Shown here: positions 1 to 6,972 of the stretch, piece after piece
Numbering within the stretch: position 1 is the first letter of the stretch
Layout of the letters: each line of letters opens with the position of its first letter
Origin: Bacteroidota bacterium
GTDB taxonomy: Bacteria; Bacteroidota; Bacteroidia; SpSt-205; S141-50
Assembly (NCBI GenBank): GCA_015490695.1
Contig: WFXK01000341.1
Location: 1 to 10,590 of the forward strand
Reading direction: 5' to 3'
DNA length: 10,590 nt
Notes under the pieces: model-generated
What the model saw: only the letters and a program-made list of their open reading frames with translations
Told to the model about the DNA's origin: nothing
The model's database searches: none
Program-made: the position numbers and the translations under genes

Positions 1-1339
1 CTTTTGAATAAGGTCCGAAATCTACTAAGGGGGTTTGGACTTTTCCCGTCGTTAAGAATTCTGCGATGGTAATATAAAGGTCCCACAGGGGTTGGGCTCG
101 GAGACTATCGGCAAGCGCAAATCCTAATAATTCTGCTTGACTCAAAGGTACGGGACGTAAACTATCCCAATAGCTTTCTGCACGATAGCCCGCCCCAACT
201 TCTACAATCAAATGCTCTTCAAAAAAGTTCTTCGGAAACTCTGGTGATAAATCATAAGAAAGATAATAACTGGTTACTCTACCAATTAAACCTAAATGTT
301 TTTCATTGTTCTTAAAATCCAGCCACACATCACTTAAGCGTAATAACCACTCTCCCTCTATTTTTTCAAACTCTTGGTAAATACGGAAGCCTTCCACGAA
401 GTTAATATTGGGGTCCCGATTCATGTGTAAATCCACCTTTGTAATTGCCCAATCTCGTTGAGAAACATAAATGTATCCTTGAAATAAAGGCAAGTAAGGC
501 GATTTAGGAGTGATACGTACATGCAGAATAGTATCGTTACCAACATCTTCATACTCTGTGATGTAAAAATAATAATACTGTTTAGCCATTGGATTAACGA
601 ACCCTGCAAAAGGTCTTCCCAAAAGAACAATGCTGTTGCTATAAACATCTATGTTTGTTAATGAAGCACTTAAAAGGTTTGTTTGGGCGTCTTGTTTGCC
701 AGAATTTCTTTTTGCTAAAATGATTTCTTTTTCTTGGGGACGTTTATAACAATAACGTGTAATGGTTTCTGAAAGGAAAATGGCAAAACGATAGCTGTTG
801 GTTGTTTCATCAAAGACTAAGGTATCGTTTTTATGGGCTTCAAAGAAGGATTTTGCGGGACGCAGCAAAGGGTTTTTAAAATGTCGCTCTTGAACATTGT
901 CTACAGTCACCACCAATTTATTGTAAATAAGTGCTTGGAATTTTTCCAATCGGCTCATGCGATTGTATTTGCGGTGTTTCAAAACCATTTTCATTACATA
1001 ATCAGCATAGTTATCTTTTGCTGTGATGACCACTTCTTTAAGTTGGACAACTTGTTCTTTTAAATAAAAGGTAATGGGTTGTTGTGGGATATGGGTAAAG
1101 AAGGTGTCTAGGGGTTCGTAGCCTACATAGCGGATAGTAAGGTAGATAGTATCTAAATTAGGAGGGACATTTAAGGAGAAGTAGCCTTCTTCATTGGTGT
1201 AAGCGCCTTTTTGGGTCCCTTTGATAAGCACTGTGGCATAGACAAGCGGCTCATCATCTTTTTGGTCTTTAACAAAGCCTTGTAGGGTTTGTCCTTGTAG
1301 CCACAGCACCCATCCCAGCCCTAAGAGAATTTTCCTCAT
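1..1339 (-). CDS. DUF5686 / carboxypeptidase-regulatory-like outer-membrane protein, partial (C-terminus beyond left edge)
   Basis: Reading leftward from an ATG at 1339-1337, an uninterrupted frame of 446 codons reaches the window edge, so the C-terminus is missing. A short hydrophobic N-terminus (MRKILLGLGWVLWLQGQT) looks like a signal peptide. Residues about 19-95 form a carboxypeptidase D regulatory-like beta-sandwich (GFVKD, PLVYATVLIKGT, GAYTNEEGYFSL, IRYVGYEP, then LKEVVITA). This module is typical of the periplasmic start of Bacteroidota outer-membrane proteins. The following part (KQYYYFYI, DWAITKVDLHMN, EGFRIYQEFEKIEGEW) resembles the DUF5686 family, whose members run to roughly 800 residues and are predicted to end in an outer-membrane beta-barrel; that part would lie off the window. 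Substrate and function are unknown. The ATG overlaps the ccmF stop as ATGA, implying co-transcription and translational coupling. No Shine-Dalgarno sequence is visible. The family call is from sequence pattern only. Confidence 0.8.
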   Translation of the reverse strand, partial: MRKILLGLGWVLWLQGQTLQGFVKDQKDDEPLVYATVLIKGTQKGAYTNEEGYFSLNVPPNLDTIYLTIRYVGYEPLDTFFTHIPQQPITFYLKEQVVQLKEVVITAKDNYADYVMKMVLKHRKYNRMSRLEKFQALIYNKLVVTVDNVQERHFKNPLLRPAKSFFEAHKNDTLVFDETTNSYRFAIFLSETITRYCYKRPQEKEIILAKRNSGKQDAQTNLLSASLTNIDVYSNSIVLLGRPFAGFVNPMAKQYYYFYITEYEDVGNDTILHVRITPKSPYLPLFQGYIYVSQRDWAITKVDLHMNRDPNINFVEGFRIYQEFEKIEGEWLLRLSDVWLDFKNNEKHLGLIGRVTSYYLSYDLSPEFPKNFFEEHLIVEVGAGYRAESYWDSLRPVPLSQAELLGFALADSLRAQPLWDLYITIAEFLTTGKVQTPLVDFGPYSK

Positions 1340-4245
1340 CGCTTAAAACGTCGCCATAGCGATAAAAACAGCCCAGCACTTAATAAAAAAGTGCCAAGCC
1401 AAAGCAAATTTATAAAAGGTTTTTCTATTGCTTTAATCACCACATACAAAGCCCCTTCGTTTGGACGTCGTAAAATAAACACCAATTGATTGTGTTGCGT
1501 ATCTACCCCCATAAAAGCCACTTTCCAATGCAATTCAGGGATTTCATCCTCTTGTTGAAATGCTTCATTGCCTTTAATCAATAACAAGGGTGCTACATCA
1601 TAAACCTTAGCACCATACCATACCTGCAACTTCGCCTTAATCACCCAGTCATAGTCTTTATAATCAGGATGTTGAACTTTGACCAATTCCTTCAAATAAA
1701 TAGTGTAAGGCAAATGACGAAGCGTATCTCCAACCCCTAAGCGTAAAGTGTCTTGAAGCACATCTTTTTGAACATCTTTAGGTAGACTGGAAATATGAAC
1801 ATAAAGGTCTTTATCCCAAAAAACTTTTCTGTCAGGATGCACAATCAATCCCATTTGTTCATTCACTTCTGCTTCCGGAAGTAAATAGAAAAATTGCGTT
1901 GTGTCTTTTAAATTTTGAAAAAGTAAAATAAAGCGTCTTCGTTCGTTTAAAGCACGAATGGGAATTTGGTCCTTATTGAGTTCAATAAAGAGTTTTAAGG
2001 TTTCCAAAACATTAGTTTTTTGTTTTTTTAGAACGTTTCGGGTGTTTTCACTTAGTTGTTCCTCTTCTTCAAGCAAGTGAGCAGGTACCCATACGTAGTA
2101 GTAATCGCCTCGGGCATCTTGGAAAGCCACTTTTGCATTCCCTTGAACCGAATAAAGCACTTTAAAGTTTTTAAATGGTGCTTTAGGCTTCTGCATCCCA
2201 ATATACGTTACTTTATATCCTTGAATAGCTACAGGAAAGTTTTTTACTAAAAGTACATTATCTTTCTTTTCTTCTCCTTTGAAATGGGTTAATCGTTGGG
2301 GATGGAGGTTTTTAGAGACTGTTTTTTCAAATCCTGAAGAGAAGAAAGCACCTAAGAGCATTAGAGCAAACCCGATATGAGCAATGGTTCCTGCAGACAC
2401 CTGCCATTTTCGTTGGCGAATCAAATGCCATGCTATCCATCCGTTGCCGTAAACAGCAAACCATAGTGCTAACAGCAATAGGTCATCACTGAAAAGCCAT
2501 AACACTCCTTGAAGCTTTTGCAACCAGCTACCTGATTGGATTTGTTCATAATACTGGGGTTCATAGACAAACCAATGTTCAGGTCCGTACCATAGCAGTT
2601 GAATAGCTGCAACCGTTAAGACTGCTGCTGCAAAAGGATAAAAAAGTTTTTTCACGAATTGTTTTTTCCAGTACAGAGCAACGGCTACGACGGTGGCTGC
2701 AAGCAGCGCTATGGTGAACCAAACAGTAGATTGGAAATAAAATTTTGCGTTTTGGGTTGGGGGTGCCCATTGCGTGCCTAAAAGTTTATTGATAGCAGGA
2801 AAAGAGGTAACAAAAAGGATTTCTACAGACAAAAACCATAAAATTAAAACACCGATTAAAAGCCATGTTGTTGCGTCGTTCCATTGCCAAGGTATTTCTT
2901 TTTGCGCCATCCATCGCCAACGAGATAGTAATAGCAACCAAGAAAAAAGCGCATAAGCGAATAACAAGAGTAAAAGTTGTCCTGATAGTCCCAAGTCGGT
3001 GAAGCTATGGACGGAAGCATCACCTAAGACGCCACTTCGGGTTAGAAAAGTGCTGTAAAGGATTAGGATAAAGGCGATAAGGGTTAACAAAGCGAAGAGC
3101 GGATAGTAATTTTTTTTCCGTTGGGCACTTAAGAAAGCGTGTATTGCAGCGATTTCTATAAGCCAAGGGACTAAAGAAGCGTTTTCTACGGGGTCCCACG
3201 CCCAATAACCACCAAAGCTGAGGGTTTCATACGCCCAATAGCCTCCTAAGATAATCCCTACGCCAAGTACTAAAGCGGCTAAAGACAACCAAGGTAGCCC
3301 TTTTCGTAACCACCCTAAGGAATACCGATACCATAAAGCCACCACAACAAAAGCAAAAGGTACAACCGCTAAAGCATAGCCTAAGAAAAGCGTTGGCGGA
3401 TGAATCACCATCCAATAACTCTGTAGTAAAGGATTCAACCCACTACCGTTAACTGGAACAAAATCTGGATTTTTTTGAAAAATATGGGCGTCTGGCATGG
3501 CATCTTTTAACAACACAAAAGGTGAAGAGCCGATTTTCCAAAGAGTTGTTTCACTATAGCCTAAGATGGTTGCACATCCCCAGAGTAATACAATAAAAAA
3601 TCCTTGAACAATGTCCCACTGCTGTTGATAAACGCGCCAAGATACCCATGCAAGTAATAGGACGCTTATTCCTAAAAAAGCATAATGGAAGGGTTGAAGC
3701 CATCCGTTCCAGAGGAAAGCAGGAAGAAGCAATCCTGCTATTATCGCAATCGCTGCAAAAAAATCTTTTTTTAATGGTTGTGACTGGAAACGAAGAAGGA
3801 TGAAAATGGATACAACAACTAAAATCGCAATGAGGATTCTTCCATTGACTTCCCATCCTAACAGCATGCTGGTAAGGAGCACTTGCACAGAAAGCACGAC
3901 ACTAAGCAAGGCATAGCGTTCCTTAGGATAACGAAACCATAGCCATAGGCTCAGTAGGGTCTGCCAAAAGAGCCACAATAAAAAACTTCCTTCTTGTCCT
4001 TCCCATAAGGCAGCAAGCGTGTAAGCAAGCGGAAGTTCGTTAGAAGTATGGGTCCATACATAGTAGTATTGGTACTGATGGGTGAGCATAAGATAATAGA
4101 GGATGGCTAAAGCAGCAGTAATCGCCATACCATGGAGAAAGAAAAAGACATTACCTAAGCGTTTTTTCATTAAGAACATTCCGCAGGCGACGATAGCGCT
4201 AAGGAAAGCGGTCCATATAGCGATAGTGCCTACAATGCCCATCAT
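1336..4245 (-). CDS. ccmF: Cytochrome c-type biogenesis protein CcmF (heme lyase subunit)
   Basis: CcmF is the integral-membrane heme lyase of cytochrome c maturation System I. It takes heme from holo-CcmE and ligates it to CxxCH motifs of apocytochromes on the periplasmic face. The 969-residue product has many membrane segments. It shows GQEGSFLLW (83-91), IHPPTLFLGYA (281-291, His282) and the tryptophan-rich WWD heme-binding region at 334-362, containing GGYWAW and DPVENASLVPW. Candidate heme-ligand histidines are His282, His369 just after the WWD region, and His623 in IAHIGFALML. A soluble stretch of about 300 residues (roughly 640-940) precedes a last membrane helix at 944-964. E. coli CcmF has about 647 residues; I recall Bacteroidota forms as longer. 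The gene begins ATGATG; the first ATG (4245) overlaps the ccmE stop as ATGA, and its own TGA overlaps the next gene's ATG. Confidence 0.95.
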   Translation of the reverse strand: MMGIVGTIAIWTAFLSAIVACGMFLMKKRLGNVFFFLHGMAITAALAILYYLMLTHQYQYYYVWTHTSNELPLAYTLAALWEGQEGSFLLWLFWQTLLSLWLWFRYPKERYALLSVVLSVQVLLTSMLLGWEVNGRILIAILVVVSIFILLRFQSQPLKKDFFAAIAIIAGLLLPAFLWNGWLQPFHYAFLGISVLLLAWVSWRVYQQQWDIVQGFFIVLLWGCATILGYSETTLWKIGSSPFVLLKDAMPDAHIFQKNPDFVPVNGSGLNPLLQSYWMVIHPPTLFLGYALAVVPFAFVVVALWYRYSLGWLRKGLPWLSLAALVLGVGIILGGYWAYETLSFGGYWAWDPVENASLVPWLIEIAAIHAFLSAQRKKNYYPLFALLTLIAFILILYSTFLTRSGVLGDASVHSFTDLGLSGQLLLLLFAYALFSWLLLLSRWRWMAQKEIPWQWNDATTWLLIGVLILWFLSVEILFVTSFPAINKLLGTQWAPPTQNAKFYFQSTVWFTIALLAATVVAVALYWKKQFVKKLFYPFAAAVLTVAAIQLLWYGPEHWFVYEPQYYEQIQSGSWLQKLQGVLWLFSDDLLLLALWFAVYGNGWIAWHLIRQRKWQVSAGTIAHIGFALMLLGAFFSSGFEKTVSKNLHPQRLTHFKGEEKKDNVLLVKNFPVAIQGYKVTYIGMQKPKAPFKNFKVLYSVQGNAKVAFQDARGDYYYVWVPAHLLEEEEQLSENTRNVLKKQKTNVLETLKLFIELNKDQIPIRALNERRRFILLFQNLKDTTQFFYLLPEAEVNEQMGLIVHPDRKVFWDKDLYVHISSLPKDVQKDVLQDTLRLGVGDTLRHLPYTIYLKELVKVQHPDYKDYDWVIKAKLQVWYGAKVYDVAPLLLIKGNEAFQQEDEIPELHWKVAFMGVDTQHNQLVFILRRPNEGALYVVIKAIEKPFINLLWLGTFLLSAGLFLSLWRRFKR

Positions 4246-4622
4246 TGGGGTTGCGTGCTTTGCTCTTTATATTTAGAAGGGCATTTTTGTAGGATTCGGG
4301 AGGCGACGAAAGTGTCTCCTTCGTATTTACCAATTAAGACGACTTTAGTTGCTAATTCTAAATTAGGGGGTTTGGGGTCATCGTAGCGGACCAGTTGTTT
4401 ATATCCTGTGGTATCTTGGACATAGAAGAAAAATTGGTCTTTTTCGGGGTCATAAAAAGCTTTTTGTTTATCTACCCATTTCCCAATGATATGGGTTTCT
4501 TTGTTTTGTTGTTTTGCGGTTTTAAAGTCACTATATTGGCTTGCGGCGCTACCAAAGAGGGTAAGGAAGAGGGTAAAGAGGAAGGCTGCAGCGATTAAAA
4601 GAGAGATTTGCCACCAACGCAT
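4242..4622 (-). CDS. ccmE: Cytochrome c maturation heme chaperone CcmE, Cys-type (CxxxY)
   Basis: A small membrane-anchored protein of 126 residues: an N-terminal helix at about 4-24 (ISLLIAAAFLFTLFLTLFG) followed by a compact OB-fold-like periplasmic domain (THIIGKWVDKQ, FFFYVQD, LVRYDDPKPPNLELATKVVLIGKY, FVASRILQKC). CcmE binds heme covalently and delivers it to CcmF, encoded immediately downstream. Classical CcmE binds heme through the His of HDENY-like motifs; here the corresponding site reads CPSKY (Cys114, Tyr118), the CxxxY form described for the variant System I*. The start at 4622 (MRWWQ) is chosen because it places the anchor helix at the N-terminus. The frame stays open upstream to about 4925, but that extension would be antisense to the tRNA gene and to the start of tig, and it resembles nothing. 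The stop overlaps the ccmF start as ATGA. Confidence 0.9.
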   Translation of the reverse strand: MRWWQISLLIAAAFLFTLFLTLFGSAASQYSDFKTAKQQNKETHIIGKWVDKQKAFYDPEKDQFFFYVQDTTGYKQLVRYDDPKPPNLELATKVVLIGKYEGDTFVASRILQKCPSKYKEQSTQPQ

Positions 4623-4741
4623 GCCTGCGAAGTTAGTTAAAAGCACAACGGAAAACCAATTGCATTCTGCTATTAACCCATAAAGAGCGATTATGAATTT
4701 GCAAAAGTGGAGGAACTCAGCTAATTTTGCGAGGGATTTTT
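4623..4741. other. Divergent intergenic region between ccmE and tRNA-Leu
   Basis: About 119 bp, the only real intergenic space in the window. Its right part holds the plus-strand promoter for the tRNA/tig operon (4698-4729). The minus-strand promoter for ccmE must also lie here or inside the tRNA, but I see no convincing -33/-7 pair. The nearest match on that strand is TAACTTCG, a few bases before the ccmE start and preceded by TTGG at a plausible distance, and it would leave almost no leader. No terminator hairpin or repeat is seen, as expected between divergent genes. Confidence 0.7.
4698..4729 (+). promoter_or_regulatory. Bacteroidota-type sigma-70 promoter for the tRNA-Leu/tig/clpPX operon
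   Basis: TTTG at 4698-4701 and TAATTTTG at 4722-4729 are separated by 20 nt. They fit the Bacteroidota primary-sigma consensus (-33 TTTG, -7 TAnnTTTG) at every specified base and with usual spacing. Transcription would start near 4733-4736, giving a leader of under 10 nt before the tRNA 5' end at 4742. No second TAnnTTTG was noticed on the plus strand further down, so this may drive the whole plus-strand gene set. The sites are seen in sequence; activity is inferred. Confidence 0.7.
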
Positions 4742-4830
4742 GCGGACGTGCCGGAATTGGTAGACGGACTGGACTTAGGATCCAGTGGGCAGAAATGCCC
4801 GTGAGGGTTCGAGTCCCTCCGTCCGCACCA
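4742..4830 (+). tRNA. tRNA-Leu, anticodon UAG, with encoded CCA
   Basis: An 89-nt class II tRNA. The acceptor stem GCGGACG (4742-4748) pairs with CGTCCGC (4820-4826), followed by discriminator A4827 and encoded CCA (4828-4830). The D arm is CCG/CGG around a GG-containing loop (AATTGGTAGA). The anticodon stem CTGGA/TCCAG encloses loop CTTAGGA, giving anticodon TAG at 4776-4778 with G at position 37; it reads CUN leucine codons. The long variable arm GGGC/GCCC is typical of tRNA-Leu. The T arm GAGGG TTCGAGT CCCTC is perfect. The final A is also the first base of the tig start codon, so 3' processing of the primary transcript would cut the tig message at its initiation codon. Confidence 0.97.
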
Positions 4831-6275
4831 TGGAAATCGTAGAAAAACGCCCCGTATCTCCACTTGTAGAAGAATGGGATGTGCGTATTGGTCCTGAAGA
4901 CTATAAAAACTCCTACGACGAACAAATAAAAAGACTAAAAGAACGAATCCATCTTAAAGGCTTTAGACCAGGAAAAATACCCAAACGCGCTATTGAAGAA
5001 CGTTATGGAAAAACTGTACTAAGAGAAATCATCCAAGAACAAATGGAAATTTGGTTAGAAGAAAGTAATAAAAACCACATTCCTCCCTATTACGTTAGTA
5101 AAAAAGTTCCTATTACTTTACCTAAGATAGTGCTTGCTCAAAAACAAAAAGGATTCCCTTTTAAGGTTCAAGTGCTTACATATCAAAATGTTGATAAGAT
5201 TGTTGAAAGAATAAAAAAAGTTAAGGTTTACAAAATCACCGATGTAGCATCACGGTGCGATTTTTGGAAATTTTATTTACAGCAAGGTAAGTGGCTTTTG
5301 TCCAAACAGCAGCCTTGTGATACAGGAGAAAATGCTCAATGGGTTCGCATTAAATTTGAAAAGGAAGAGGTTGCTATCCATAACCTATTCATTTATCTGC
5401 CGTTGTTTCCGAGACTTCAAGAGAAATTAAAAGATAAAAAGAAAGGAGATAAGGTTTCTATAGAAGTAAGTGATTTCCAGCAGCTTTACTTTCAACGTTC
5501 ATTGCGAGAGCGTTATAAGACATGGGAACAATTTCTAAAACAACTGCCTGCAGCAGTTACCATTGACACCTTTGCCAAAGCTGAAGATACTATTTCTGAA
5601 CTTCAATTACTACAAGATAGCCTTTTACCAGAAATTTATTTAGGATACGAAGAAGAAAAATTGCAAGATGAACCCATTGAAGTATTATTAGAAAAAGGAT
5701 TAAAACAGCTTTATGATGCGATTCGTTACATAGAGGTGTATCGTCAGGTATACCAACAATTAAATGACCCAGAGTTGACTCCTGTAGATAGGGAGTTTGT
5801 TATTCATTTTATTGCTTATGATTGGTATCGCCGTTCGGGAAAAATAGCTTCTTTGGAGGTGGCACAAAAGGAAATAAAAGCGCATTTAGAAGCGTTTGCA
5901 CCTACACTTAAAGATTACGAAGAGGCGATTAGAAAAGAAGCGATTCGGCGTTTATTAGGAACTTTAACTAAAGACGTAAGGAAAGAGATAGAAGAAAGTA
6001 TTGCTGACCAAGCACCTATCCGTTCGGAGTATATTGCTTTGGAGTTGGTACCCTATTACCATTGGCATCGTTTAAAAGAAGAGGAACGTTATCGGGAGCT
6101 GTATGCTTTTCATGTTTCTGAACTATTTAGTCGTTTTATGAGCATGTTTATTTTGGGGAAGGCACTTGCTAAACAATTTGAATTACCTGAACAACCTATG
6201 ACCACTGTGGAATTTGAAGAAAATGTTTATTTTCGCCACTACTTTATGAACTTAAATGAACTCTTAAAACCTTAA
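4830..6275 (+). CDS. tig: Trigger factor (ribosome-associated chaperone / peptidyl-prolyl isomerase)
   Basis: Trigger factor docks at the ribosomal exit tunnel through protein L23 and shields nascent chains. The 481-residue product has the ribosome-binding signature GFRPGKIP at 44-51 within the N-terminal domain (1 to about 115). A divergent FKBP-like insert follows at roughly 165-225, ending in GDKVSIEVSDF, and then a long, charged helical chaperone domain (about 240-481). It is somewhat longer than the 430-450 residues common in the family. The start at 4830 (MEIVEKRP) gives the normal family N-terminus. A GTG at 4785 is in frame but lies inside the tRNA, and the next in-frame GTG (4881) would remove the first beta-strand. 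There is no Shine-Dalgarno sequence: the ATG begins at the last base of the tRNA. The clpP start follows the stop by 4 nt. Confidence 0.93.
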   Translation: MEIVEKRPVSPLVEEWDVRIGPEDYKNSYDEQIKRLKERIHLKGFRPGKIPKRAIEERYGKTVLREIIQEQMEIWLEESNKNHIPPYYVSKKVPITLPKIVLAQKQKGFPFKVQVLTYQNVDKIVERIKKVKVYKITDVASRCDFWKFYLQQGKWLLSKQQPCDTGENAQWVRIKFEKEEVAIHNLFIYLPLFPRLQEKLKDKKKGDKVSIEVSDFQQLYFQRSLRERYKTWEQFLKQLPAAVTIDTFAKAEDTISELQLLQDSLLPEIYLGYEEEKLQDEPIEVLLEKGLKQLYDAIRYIEVYRQVYQQLNDPELTPVDREFVIHFIAYDWYRRSGKIASLEVAQKEIKAHLEAFAPTLKDYEEAIRKEAIRRLLGTLTKDVRKEIEESIADQAPIRSEYIALELVPYYHWHRLKEEERYRELYAFHVSELFSRFMSMFILGKALAKQFELPEQPMTTVEFEENVYFRHYFMNLNELLKP

Positions 6276-6279
6276 GGAG
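6274..6279 (+). promoter_or_regulatory. AAGGAG sequence abutting the clpP start codon
   Basis: AAGGAG overlaps the last two bases of the tig TAA stop and directly touches the clpP ATG at 6280. It is a good Shine-Dalgarno match, but zero spacing is too short for normal pairing. No in-frame start sits at a better distance, and the ATG at 6302 is out of frame. It may be fortuitous, or initiation may be coupled to termination of tig. Confidence 0.35.
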
Positions 6280-6972
6280 ATGAAGAAGGAGTTTATTTCT
6301 TATGCGACGAAGCATCTTGCGATGCCCACCTCTATGGTTGAAGACGTAATGAAATACATAGAAAGCCGTGTTTATGGTATGACACCCTACATTTTAGAAG
6401 AGAGAAAGTTAAATGTAACGCAAATGGATGTGTTTTCTCGTTTGATGATGGATAGAATTATTTTTTTAGGCTATCCTATATCGGATGAGATTGCAAACAT
6501 TGTAAATGCGCAATTGTTGTTTTTAGAGTCAGTAGATGCGAATCGGGATATTTTTCTTTATATTAACACGCCTGGGGGTGGGGTTTATTCGGGTTTAGCG
6601 ATTTACGATGTGATGCAGTATGTTTCACCCGATATTGCGACTGTATGCACGGGAATTGCAGCGTCTATGGGAGCATTGTTATTGTGTGCAGGCGCAAAAG
6701 GAAAACGTGCTGCCTTGCCCCACAGCAGAATTATGATTCATCAACCTATCGGTGCCGCATCAGGACAAGTCTCTGACGTGGAAATCGTTGCTGAGCAAAT
6801 CCTACGACTGAAAAATGAAATCTACACTTTAATTGCTAAGCACACAGGAAAAACGAAAGAACAAATAGAAAAAGATGCCGACCGTGACTACTGGCTACGT
6901 GCCGACGAAGCCATGAACTATGGAATCGTAGACGAAGTCCTTTATCCACAACAAAACCATGAAAAATCGTAG
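6280..6972 (+). CDS. clpP: ATP-dependent Clp protease proteolytic subunit ClpP
   Basis: The cytosolic serine peptidase that forms the tetradecameric chamber of ClpXP and degrades substrates fed by the ClpX unfoldase encoded next. The 230-residue product has the full catalytic triad with family spacing: Ser129 in TGIAASMGA, His154 in RIMIHQP and Asp203 in DRDYW (25 and 49 residues apart, as in E. coli). TPGGGVYSG (98-105) corresponds to the oxyanion/strand region, with Gly where Ser is usual (SPGGSV). The N-terminal KEFISYATKHL and TPYILEERKLNVTQMDVFSRLMMDRIIF resemble Bacteroidota ClpP, which supports the start at 6280. The tig stop lies 4 nt upstream, and the C-terminal end overlaps clpX by 14 nt. 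Third-position base use changes sharply near the catalytic serine (see findings). Confidence 0.96.
   Translation: MKKEFISYATKHLAMPTSMVEDVMKYIESRVYGMTPYILEERKLNVTQMDVFSRLMMDRIIFLGYPISDEIANIVNAQLLFLESVDANRDIFLYINTPGGGVYSGLAIYDVMQYVSPDIATVCTGIAASMGALLLCAGAKGKRAALPHSRIMIHQPIGAASGQVSDVEIVAEQILRLKNEIYTLIAKHTGKTKEQIEKDADRDYWLRADEAMNYGIVDEVLYPQQNHEKS

Noticed and set aside
833..1063. Plus-strand open frame of 76 codons opposite the DUF5686 gene
   Set aside because: It lies wholly antisense to a clear coding region, is rich in Phe/His/Ile as expected from antisense translation, and has no motif.
1405..1412. TAAATTTG on the minus strand inside ccmF, a match to the -7 consensus upstream of the DUF5686 gene
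   Set aside because: There is no TTTG at -33 at the right distance, and the bases are explained by ccmF codons (Ile-Asn-Leu). A chance match is more likely.
2579..3856. Several short open frames overlapping ccmF on both strands
   Set aside because: All are shadows of the long CcmF frame; none shows a recognisable domain or start signal.
4623..4660. Possible ccmE promoter (TTGG, 20 nt, TAACTTCG on the minus strand)
   Set aside because: It has mismatches in both elements and would start the transcript only a few bases before the ATG. Too weak to list as a feature.
4785..4829. Earlier in-frame GTG start for tig
   Set aside because: The 15 extra residues are only a translation of the tRNA variable arm, T arm and acceptor. 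Family N-termini begin at about the 4830 ATG.
4623..4925. Upstream extension of the ccmE reading frame
   Set aside because: The frame stays open to 4925 but runs antisense through the tRNA and the start of tig, and it would bury the membrane anchor about 100 residues inside the protein. The start at 4622 is right for the family.
6150..6300. Internal promoter between tig and clpP
   Set aside because: AT-rich runs such as TTTATTTTGG are near the -7 consensus but out of register (TAnnTTTG not met), and they encode trigger factor residues.
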